Positions 23,081 to 33,239 of a stretch of 64,000 nt of DNA are shown here, one piece after another. Both the position numbers and the translations under genes were made by a program. The stretch is from Vitellaria paradoxa. Its lineage: Eukaryota > Streptophyta > Magnoliopsida > Ericales > Sapotaceae. The stretch lies in NCBI GenBank assembly GCA_019916065.1, contig CM034238.1:5296199-5360198 (forward strand). The letters are read 5' to 3'. Every line of letters starts with the position of its first letter. Position 1 is the stretch's first letter. The notes below the pieces were generated by a model. It searched no databases. It worked only from the letters and a program-made list of their open reading frames with translations, and had not been told where the DNA came from.

Positions 23081-25343
23081 TCAGGAAATGGAATTTCTCC
23101 ACCTTCGAGGTGCCTTTCTATCATGTTCTGGATTAGGGTTTTGAGGTCCAACATCATCATTGTTAGTCTCTAAAGCTGTCATCTTGGTAAGCTTGCTCAG
23201 TTTTTTCCAGCCACTGGTCCATGCAGACGTTTGCTTTGGCTTAGCCGTACTCTTGTCAAAATGTCTCTGCAAGTTCTCCATTTCATTCTGGAGCTCCAGG
23301 TACTTGGCCTTAACACTCTCTATCTCAAATTTGAGTGTGTTAATATCCGTCTTGGCTGCTGCCCAACCTTCTTGAAATGACTGTGGTGTCCCTTCGAGTA
23401 ATGTTAATTTTCGGTTTGATAACAAGGGCTGGTGGTGATGGGAATTATGTGACTCATGACCAATTTCTTTCAGGTTCAGGGAGGTGTTGGCTATTGCGTT
23501 GCTTATCTTCACCAGCTCTGCGAAGAGAACTTGCACCACCACTCTCATTGGGAGTCGCTCGTTCTGGGCAGCGTGCATGCAAGCATCGATTGAGAGCTTC
23601 TGGCAATCCATGACCCTGCAGAGGCGCTTCCTTTCGTGCTCTGAGAGCGTTGGATGGGCCTGTGAATTTCATAAAACGAATCATGCTTTCAACCAATTAG
23701 AGTGTACTACTAACAAGTTAGTACGATGCATAGGCAGCGGATATTATACCGATACGAATATAAATACAAATACGATAATTTTAAAAAAATAAAATTATAG
23801 TAACGTCAAAAATATATATATTTTTTAAAATAAAAAAAAAAAGAAAAACTTAGTGGTTTTTTGTGTACAAGAACTTTTTTTTTTTTTGACCGCGCACGAA
23901 ATGGATTCTAAAAACTTAACAGAGCTGAGTTTGAAGGGTTTTGCTGTTGATTTATCCAAGGGGCCAATGCGGGAGTTCGCAAGTGGGTTACTGAAGGGAG
24001 TTGGATCCACCTGGAGATTCGAATAATTACCTTGAGATAGGAATCAATCGCACGATAAAGTCCATCGTCACAAGTTCTTGCTGATTCCGGCAAGGCCTCT
24101 GCAAGGACTTGAAACTTCGTAAGGGACAGATTTCTGTCCCTCGACACTTCCGTAAGATAACTGTCCACAAGTCTCGCCACTCTCATCTTGGCATTGTTGT
24201 TAGTCTTGTCAGAAACAACGACAGCAGTCTGTCTACCTGGACTCGAACTCTCCGTTTGTTCCTGAACAAGAAAATGCTCCAAAAGCCTCTGAACCAGTTC
24301 CACATCGTACAGAGTCTCGCCTTCTTTGTCGTAACAAGGCATCAGAAGATCCTGCACCGTCGCTTGTTCGAGCTGCATTCCCACGCGCTTCTCCAACTCA
24401 GTCACCAGCGCCGGCGCCACCTTCAGCATGTTCGCCATTCTCAGCAGCCGCAGGAGGAAGCCACACGACACGCTGTCCTCCTGCGGTGGAATTATACTTA
24501 TCAGACTCTCGATGATCATCCGCTGATCCTTCGCCTGAAGAGTCGGCGTCAAATCATCTTTAGTTCCGGCCACAATTAATTGGAGCCCCCCTTTCCAACT
24601 GCCATTTCTTACTTCTTCTACCAAGCTCATCCCATCTTTTGTTAAACCCGGGAGCCACTTGGCTGCGTAGTGTGTTATTACAGCTCCAATCAATTCAAAT
24701 CTCATGCCTTTTACCTTGATTGCGGTGATAACCCGAACGAAGTGATCGATCCTGAGAATCGAGACATCCTCGAACCACCAGTCGGGCGGGACTTGCTGGT
24801 TCCTGTTGCTGGGGCTGGAGGAGTCCCTGTCCTTCGTTTCGTTCCATTTTGGGCTGGAAATTGCGTTTTGGGTTACTTTTCCTGTATACGCCCATCTGAT
24901 TCCTTTCGGATTGGCGCAGGCCTTCCAGGCGATGGACTCGCTACATCTTCGCACTATTTGGAGATTCTCTGCCCACGGGGAAAGCTTTTCGCAGCTTTTC
25001 AGTACTATGATGGAATCTCTCCACGATGATAAGACCACGTAGCTGAGGAACGCTTCTGTTTTGAATATGAGATTGCCTTCCTCCAAGTCCTCTGTCATTT
25101 CGAGGTACTCCGCTGCACATCTTAGGCCGGAGATATTTGTTGCTGCGAGATTGACGGCCATTCCGTAGCAGAATTTCGCTGCTAGCTCAAAAGCCTCAGG
25201 TCCTCCAGGAAGGTCATCTAGGACTATTTTGTCCAATTCTGTGTCTCCTGATTCGTATATGAGTCTGTTCATCTTCCCACTTCGAGAAAGCAGTGGATAC
25301 TATACACACACACACACACACAATATATATATATATATATATA

Positions 25344-25387
<44 letters not shown>

Positions 25388-25852
25388 AGTTAACACAAAA
25401 CCCATAATTGAGGGAGTTCAAATGTTAATTAGAGTGGAGAAATGACTACGTACCTTATGTAAGTGAACGCTGGCATCTCCGATTTGAACCAATAAATCAC
25501 TTGGAATATCAGCTGCAACATACCTAATTACAGTTGAGGGGTACTAGTTTAATCACAAGCTCATGTGCTCTAAGTCCTTCTTAGGACATTATAAAAAAAA
25601 ATTACTGTTGCTAGCTTTGCAATACAATTAGTCATATTTGTATGCAATTGTGAAGCGTTTTGACTAACAAAATGATGAAACAAAGATATCAATTTGCTTC
25701 TAATAATGCAAAAACGTCACATTCTGTGTTATTGCATACCAGGATTTGCCTCTTTGCTCGAACCCATCAATCTTGACGTCATGCTTGCTGGCACTAATCA
25801 CTCCGTTGCGGTAGTCTCTCCTTCCAGCGAATTCGTTCTCCAAATCCCACAT
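23081..25852 (-). CDS. NPH3/RPT2-like BTB/POZ protein, 4 exons
   Basis: Plant-specific NRL family, best fit the At5g66560/At3g50840 group; members act as CUL3 substrate adaptors or phototropin/auxin-pathway scaffolds at the plasma membrane. Exons on the - strand: 25852-25740, 25523-25454, 25299-24031, 23659-23081. The exon 1/2 join splits a Trp codon. The product is 676 aa, close to the family size. The BTB domain spans roughly residues 20-140 ([34 protein letters not shown]). The NPH3 domain starts at about 235 ([17 protein letters not shown]) and ends at about 535 ([35 protein letters not shown]). A predicted coiled coil ([19 protein letters not shown]) precedes a basic tail. The start at 25852 gives MWDLENEF and is the only in-frame ATG before the BTB domain. 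Confidence 0.94.
25301..25382. repeat. CA / TA / GA compound microsatellite at the NPH3-like exon 3 acceptor
   Basis: A CACACA run, a TATATA run and a long GA run follow each other directly upstream (in gene sense) of the exon 3 acceptor at 25300. In the transcript sense this is a CT-rich then TA then TG tract, so it forms most of the polypyrimidine region of intron 2. Confidence 0.85.
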
Positions 25853-26832
25853 GGTGGAAACTGAAATCCCAGAAATCCTGAACAGGGAATTTTCTGGGCG
25901 GAAGTGTTTTCGAATGTCTCTCCACTCCAGTTCAGGCTGTCACAGAAAAAGGCAGAAAAATGAGGAGAACAACCAGAGAGAAACTGTTGTGATGAGGAAA
26001 GGAGGAAGAATCCCACATGGGATCGCTTGGAGTTATCTTCAATTGTCGGCTCCTCTTACAGGCTGTGAAGTCATGGGCATAATATTGCTGGTACTGTTTT
26101 TGGGATCATTCTGTCTTTGGTTTCTTTTCTTTAGCTAGCCTTTTGGATTATTAAGATAATTTTCTCAATGTTTCAGGAGTGGGAGAGATCCATCTGCTTT
26201 TTGGTATGCTCTATTCTGTCATTTTCATGTATAATTTGCTTCTATCATTTATAATGTGTGCATTTTGTATTACAATCCAAAAGTCCTTCTCTTGATGAAT
26301 TTGATCCGTTCGTTTCCATTTTTTGGGTTCATTTGTGCTGCTGTTTGGTTTGCTGAGATGAAGAAATGGAAATGCTGATGTCTTTAAAAAAAAAATAAAA
26401 ATAATAACTAATAAATAATAGACTTGAGGAAAAGGAAAGGAGTGTGATGAAACTTCCACCTTTCTAACCTCATCTTTCATAACTCAGGTTATTGCTGCTG
26501 TCCTATTCTCCTTTCGCCAAGACTAATTTACTGTTAAAATTATTAATTTTATTAAAATAAATTTAATTTCTTTAAAATTATCATCATAAATTTTATTATA
26601 CTATTGTAATTATTTTTAATAATTTTGTTATAAAATATTCTCATTTTCTCTCGAAATAATATGTAATTTTTGTCTCACTGACAAAAAAACGTTATGCCCC
26701 TCTCAACGAAGGGGCGAGGATATGATTTCCAAATATACAACTTGTGGCATATGTGTTACTTTTTATGAAAAAATTAAGAATAATGTATGATGAATTATAT
26801 TTTTAAATTTTTTGACAAGCAAACGTAATTAT
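25853..26832 (-). promoter_or_regulatory. Upstream region of the NPH3-like gene
   Basis: About 1 kb upstream of the start codon. The first 300 bp are mixed-composition leader-like sequence, followed by T-rich DNA. No other gene, and no sure TATA or CAAT element, is identified. Confidence 0.4.
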
Positions 26833-27370
26833 CAGTGGTGGAGTCACATAGAGGCAGGGGCAAGTAACCCCCTCAATTTTTAATACAAAATTATTAAAAT
26901 ACCCTTCTTATTATTTTAGGTTTATTTAAAAATTAAATTAATTAAAAATTAAAATATTTTGGCTTTATTGAAAATTTAAAGTTAACTCAAAAATTTTTAA
27001 CATAAAAAAGGTTTACAAGAATTAAACTTGGCATTTTTTGTAAAATAAAGTGAATTCTTTTAATACACTATTGCATACTTTTGTTCATACTATTAGTAAA
27101 CTTAGCGTATAACACAATAAATTCTATAGACAATAAAATTTAATAATAATTATATATTTTTTTGTAGCGAGAAACATCTTTAATAAATTTCAGGTGTTTG
27201 AACCATTAACCGTGATAAGTATATTCACTGATTAATATTCAAGAATAATTTATTTTTTCTCTAAAAATAATATCATTTTTTTTCTTATTTTTAATCTAGA
27301 AGTAACTCAATCGTTGTTATTTTTTTGAGTGCTCGGTGCCCCCTCAGTAAAAATTTTGGCTCCGCTCCTG
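26833..27370. mobile_element. hAT-like non-autonomous element
   Basis: The ends are CAGTGGTGGAGTCA and, reverse-complemented, CAGGAGCGGAGCCA. The flanks GTAATTAT (26825-26832) and ATAATTAT (27371-27378) match at 7 of 8 bases, as expected for an 8-bp hAT duplication. Internal CCCCCTCAATTTTTAATAC and GTGCCCCCTCAGTAAAAA are inverted counterparts near each end. No ORF is present. Confidence 0.8.
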
Positions 27371-27788
27371 ATAATTATTACTTCAAATTTTCAAAAATTT
27401 AATTTATACAATGTGTTACCTTTCTATGATAAAAAAATTAATGATATTTTGGTAAGTTGATGTAATTAGAATTTTATTTTAAAAAAATATTTATTATTAT
27501 AAAATTAAATTATATTGATGAGTCGTCTTGGATAATAAATAAAACTAATACATAATACAATAATCAACAGTATTTTTGTTATTTGATTGATCTTGGAATA
27601 AAAAGTTGATATATCATCACGCTTTATAATGTGTGTGTGTGTGTGTGTGTGTGTGTTCTGGATTGTATTAAGATAAAACCATGTGATCTAAAGGCATAGA
27701 AGTCACTGTCACTCAATCAAACAGGCCACAGCAACGAAAATCGAACTTGCAGAGGTTATTTTCACATTACATTCTCGTAGGGTAAAAT

Positions 27789-28208
27789 TAGGGGTATTAT
27801 AAAAAATCGAAAAATCGGACTGATGGAAAAAATTGGATCGAATCGAATTTTGTAAACTGATTTTTTAAATTTTGGTTTAGTTTCGGTTTAAAAATTTTAA
27901 TTTTTTGAAACTGGTTTGGTTTCCAGTTTTGAGAGCTTTAAAATCGAATTAGACCGAACCGAACCGGTTATAATACAAGTGTGTAGCAAAATGTAGTGGT
28001 TGGGACTCAAACTTAAGATCCTAAAGTTTTCAAGTGATGACTTTACCGCTGGACAACACCCACCAATTGCTTACAATGCCACAGTGGAGGAAACTAGGCC
28101 ATGGCTGGAAAGTAGGCTAGAGGTGAAAATGTTTTTTGAGTTCGTAATAGACTTAAAAGCCACATTAATGTAATTTTTATAAGTTTTTTAATATATTGGC
28201 CAGAATTG

Positions 28209-28241
<33 letters not shown>

Positions 28242-28437
28242 TTAGGCTTGGCTCAAAATTGTAGTCTACGATGGAAATTGGATTGAAACTGGAACCGAAT
28301 GGAACCGGACCGAAACCGATTGAACCGAAATCGAATTATATCAATCAGTTTCAGTTTTAAAAATTTTCAAACCGAAAATTCAGTTCGGTCCCATAAATAG
28401 CCCTAGACCAGACCAAACTGGACCAGTATCACCCCTA
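27789..28437 (+). mobile_element. hAT-type MITE, copy 1 of a two-copy family
   Basis: The 649-bp element starts TAGGGGTATTAT and ends GTATCACCCCTA. Flanks GGTAAAAT (27781-27788) and AGTAAAAT (28438-28445) form an 8-bp duplication with one mismatch. It shares its whole length and orientation with the copy at 30589. Both ends contain AACCGGACCGAA/TTCGGTC wording, giving subterminal inverted repeats. The reverse strand of about 27990-28070 looks tRNA-like. A T run of about 33 at 28206-28238 is only 7 in copy 2. Confidence 0.9.
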
Positions 28438-30588
28438 AGTAAAATGGACTCGGGAGCGTGTCTAGTTGAAACCGTTGAATTAAAATTTAATAGTTTAGAT
28501 TCATTCACACATTTTTAAGATTAAAAATATATAAATGAGTATGAATTGTTAAATTTTGGTCACTGAATCTACTGTCGCACTCTTCTTTTTCGAGTAAAAT
28601 ATGTGGCAGATAGATATTGCATTGTTTGGTATAATTTTTTTGAATATACATTTTTATTATAATATGTGGTTCATATTTAAAATGGAAAATTAGGAAAGGA
28701 CATGAAATTTTCGGAGCGAAACGTAGCCGAGTGTAACAATGTTCCGCTCATGTAACGGAGGGGAGTGGAGCTTATGAAACTCCTCCGCAGGGGTAGAGAT
28801 GTTATTGCATAGGGGTGTGAGAGGCGTAATCCCCACGATACGATATATGTATTTTGGTCTTATTGACAGGATTAGAGTTTTTTTATATATATATATGTGT
28901 TTTTGTACTATGTAACCCTATAAGAGATTTTACAATTAATAAAAAAAATATGTCAGACATAAATAATCTGGCTAAATTATGTTAAATTTTGTAGGTTAAT
29001 TTTTTCCCTTCTTTTTGTTTTTTTCATTTACATTCACAATACTTGTCGAAGTAGGTAATCTCCATCTTTGTTTCTTTTAATTTGTAGTTTTTGGGAGCAT
29101 GCCGCATGTAAGAACGTATATATATATATATATATTAAATCTCACATTTCTAAAATATATATATATATATATATGTCCTGATTTTGTAGGTCCATTATTC
29201 CGAGGGTTCACAGCTATTTATCTGGGGGCCAGCAGTAGCGTTTATGAACAGTATTGTGTCGGAATTGATCAGCCACTTCCACCCTCCCATCACTACGCTG
29301 GATTTTCTGCTGCATTCATCTGCTCGCTCTCTCTCTTTGGGATGCATTGAATGAATGCTTCATTGTCCCAAGTTTGATTTGATTACTCACAAAAGTTACT
29401 TCTATTGTTTTTTTGTTAATATTATTATTAATTTTTTTGGGATAGTTTTTTTGAAATTTGAAAGTTATTTGATCGATAAACTAGAGCCCACCAGGCATAA
29501 AGGGGTGTTTAAAGTTATATAAAATTATGTAAAATAGTATAAAATTGTAAAAATAAATGTCTTATAATTTATGTAATGAATGAAAAATTTAAATTTTATT
29601 ATCTTATAATTTATGTTTATAAAAATTTATAAAATTTTAATTTTTTTTAAAGCTCAGAACGAAGCCAAATTGTCGTGTCATTCTTCTATATGGCTGATAT
29701 TATTTGGGGAATCTCTTTGCTGATAGGAGGAGAGAGATTGTCTTAACAAAAGTCACAAAGCCAGCAGTGATGAGTAAAGGGTGCATGGTGGGGCCAAATC
29801 ACATATATGGTTGTAGTGGTTGATAGTATGGCTGTCATTTGTCAAAGTATTTGATTATATATAGCTTACGTTTGGAGTTAAATAAAATAAAATAAAATTT
29901 TATAAATCTTTATAAATATAAATTACGAGATAATAAAATTTAAATTTTACATTTATTACATGAATTACGAGACATTTACTTTTATAATTTTATTTTATTT
30001 TATACACTTTTATATAACTTCAAACACACCCATATATAAATATTGTTTTAACAAATAAAACTATTTTTAACGTCAGTGGCTTCCATTTATTTTTTTTTCT
30101 TTCTATTATAACCTCATAATTTTTTGTTGTTGTTTAAATAAAAAAATTAAAAAATTACTAACTAGGTAATAAATCTTGTACTAGGAAGACAATCTCTCCG
30201 CCAATAAATTAAATAATAAAATTCCATGTATTTAATTTGACTCTTCTGAAACTTTTAGTTAGAATACTATTTTTATGATAAAATTTGGTATCACTAATAA
30301 TCTTATTACTGATTTTTGAAACTAAAAATTGTTATATACATATATATTTATGTATATGTATATATATATTTTAAATTTGATTTGAAAATTTTATTAGATT
30401 TTAAATATATTCAAGTTTATTATTTTTTATTTTCTAATTTCTGTCAAACTGGTTTCAAACAAAATTTATCGAGTTTAACTCAAATAATTTAGATGGCATT
30501 TAGTTTATTTTTTTATTTTTTATTTTCTATTTTCATTTTATGTTTTAAAAATCTCAAAATAAAGAAACAGAAAATACTCTGTTTTCAT
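28438..30588. other. Intergenic; possible short exon or gene scrap at 29187-29350
   Basis: Most of it is AT-rich. After a TA microsatellite and a good acceptor (GATTTTGTAG), the + strand frame from 29190 reads VHYSEGSQLFIWGPAVAF and continues to a stop at about 29350 with balanced composition. I do not recognise the product, and no partner exon is visible. Inverted MITE-like scraps (GGGGTGTTTAAAGTTATATAAAATT and TTATATAACTTCAAACACACCC) lie at about 29503-29640 and 29870-30030. Confidence 0.4.
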
Positions 30589-31218
30589 TAGGGTTGTTAA
30601 AAAAATCGAAAAACCGGAGCGACCGAAAAAATCGAACCGAACTGGATTTTGTAAACTGATTTTTTAAAATCTAGTCTGGTTTCAATTTAAAAAATTTTAA
30701 TTTTTTGAAACTGGTTTGGTTTCCGATTTTGAGGGCTTTAGAATCGAATTGGACCGGACCGAACCGGTTATAATACAAGTGTGTAGCAAAATGTAGTGTT
30801 TGGGACTCGAACTCAAGATCCCAAAATTTTCAAGTGATAACTTTACCACTGGACAACATCCACCAATTGTTTACAATGCCACAGTGGAGAAAACTGGTCC
30901 ATGGCTGGAAATTAGGCTAGAGGTGAAAATATTTTTTGAATTCGTAATAGGCTTGAAAGCCACATTAATATAATTTTTATAAGTTTTTTAATATATTAGG
31001 CCAGAATTGAATTTTTTTATATTGGACTTGGCTCAAAATTGTAGCCTACAATGGAAACCGAATTGAAACCGGAATCAAATGGAAACTAGACCGAAACCGA
31101 TTGAACTGAAACCAAATTATATCGACCGGTTCCGTTTTTAGAAATTTCCAAACTAAAAATCCAGTTCGGTCCCATAAATAGCCTAAAACTGGACCAAATC
31201 GGACCGTTATCACCCATA
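30589..31218 (+). mobile_element. hAT-type MITE, copy 2 of the family
   Basis: The 630-bp element begins TAGGGTTGTTAAAAAAATCG and ends TTATCACCCATA. It is flanked by a perfect 8-bp duplication, GTTTTCAT, at 30581-30588 and 31219-31226. It aligns end to end with the copy at 27789, including the internal tRNA-like block (reverse strand of about 30790-30870). Confidence 0.93.
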
Positions 31219-32901
31219 GTTTTCATTATTTTGAAGTTTTCTTTATTTTGGATTAAAAACGCTCAAAACGACTTTTTTGTCATTTTTTATTTTATGTGTA
31301 AGCCTATTTTCTATTTTCTAAAATAAATTTTGAAAATACAAGTGACCAAATGTGTTTTGAATTTTTTTTTATTTTCAAAGTGTAAAATAAAAAATAAGTT
31401 TAAAATAGAATATGAAAAATAAAAAAAGAAAACAAAAAATAAGAAAACAAACCAAATGAACCCTTAATTTTTGTACACAAGGTGCATTTAAGTTTATTTA
31501 ATGTAATTAAGTTCAAATTACACTTGCCTTAAGAAACTTAATTACTTAAAATCGAATTTAATTTCATAAAATAATTAATTGAAACTTTTTTTTTTCCCAA
31601 AAATGACATGTTGCGTGAGAAACATAGAATTTTTATGATATTCTTCCCTAAATAGATGGACGATCAGCTCCAAAAAAATGATATGTTGCGTGAGAAACAT
31701 AGAATTTTTATGATATTCTGCCCTAAATAGATGGACGATCAGTTCACATAATTTTTGGGTTACATGCCAATTTAAAATAATTATAACTTATAACTATTAT
31801 TATTATTGTTATTATTATTATTATTTTGTTTTCCGGAGAAACAAGCTCATCACCAAAGAGGACATGAAGTGAACAACTGAGCAAAAGCCAAAACCTTAAA
31901 GAAATGGTGGGAGTTACGCCACGTTTTCCGTTTGAGCTTTCTCCACGTAACACTTATTTTTTTTCCGTCACCAATTTGCCGCCGGAGATTGGCTTGACAT
32001 AGCATTATGAATTATTGTTTAGATGTTCTAAAAAAAAAGGGGGGGGGGGGTTTATAAAGTGAGCCTGCCAATGCCATCTTGGCCTTCGAGTTCTTTCTCA
32101 AAATATATATATGTATATATACATATATATATTTATAAACTAGTAGAATATTATTATATATATATATATATATATATATGGAGGGGTTTAGGCAATTAAA
32201 AGTGATTAAAAGTTGAAAAAAAAATGTCAGTTATTTTTTGGTGTTTAGAAGACTAACTAAAAGTGGTCAAATTAATCCATTAGAACAGTGCAAAGTAAGC
32301 CGTTCTAACGGTTTTGGTAAAAAATAGTATGGAAAATTGATAAGTATTGAAAAAAGTGAAAAAATGGGTAACTTTTTGCAGTTTTTTTGTAATTTTTTAT
32401 AAAAATTTATAAAATTTAATTTTAAAAATAAATGCATGAAAACCGAAAACGACAACAGTCAGTAGAAATGGATAAATATTTGTAATTTTATGTCAACTTT
32501 CGGCGTTTTTTTGACCTAACCAAACGGGGGCATAATATGATATGCAACCAATTCATGTATGATATTCAGTGCTTCGGAACCACAAATGGTTTGTGTTGCA
32601 GGTTGTACGGTAACCTTCAACATTTTGATAATGCAGAATTGTTGGTAGATCCAACTGTAACCAGGTGTAGAGAAATTGTTAGGTTTAGGTCCCTGCCAAC
32701 TTTGAACGCTTCCAAAGGCCATCGCCCATTATGAAGATGAAAATAGAGAAATTAGCATGCAAAAACTAGGCAAATGCTAACTTATGTAATGATTATTATT
32801 TGATGAGAGTGTTATTATATAAGCTATACCACCGGGCTGCTTTTGATTATTGGGATGGAATTTTTTAGGATAATTAATTTTAATTAGGAATTTGTACATA
32901 T
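31219..32901. other. Intergenic with a 75-bp tandem duplication
   Basis: At 31603-31752 a 75-bp unit (ATG(A)CATGTTGCGTGAGAAACATAG to GGACGATCAG) is present twice with only a few differences, so the duplication is recent. The rest contains an A-run/G-run tract near 32030-32050, TA microsatellites at 32100-32180 and no recognisable gene. The ORF-like stretch at 32537-32734 has no family I know. Confidence 0.6.
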
Positions 32902-33239
32902 CACTATTGAAAAATGAAATATTAGCGGTCGCTAAAAATAGAAAAGCGGTCGCTAAAAGTAGTAGCGATGGCTTAGCGACCGCTTGCAGGAGGTCGCATT
33001 TGAGTCGTCGCTAAAAAGTATTAGTAACCGTTAAAACAGTCACTAAGTTTTTTGTGACGATGGCTGCGACCGCTTGGGAAAAGACGTCAGACAATTAGTG
33101 ACCGCTACAGGCGGTCACTAATATCTAGTAGCGGTCGCTGTTTATTTGGCGCGAAAACTCTTCAGATGGCGCCAGGTGGCACGAACTTGTTGCGACCGCA
33201 AGTAGCGGTCACTAATAGACTAAAAGCGGTCACAATTAT

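Noticed and set aside
32100..32180. CRISPR-like regular spacing of TATATA runs
   Set aside because: These are simple TA microsatellites in a plant nuclear region; there are no unique spacers or conserved repeats.
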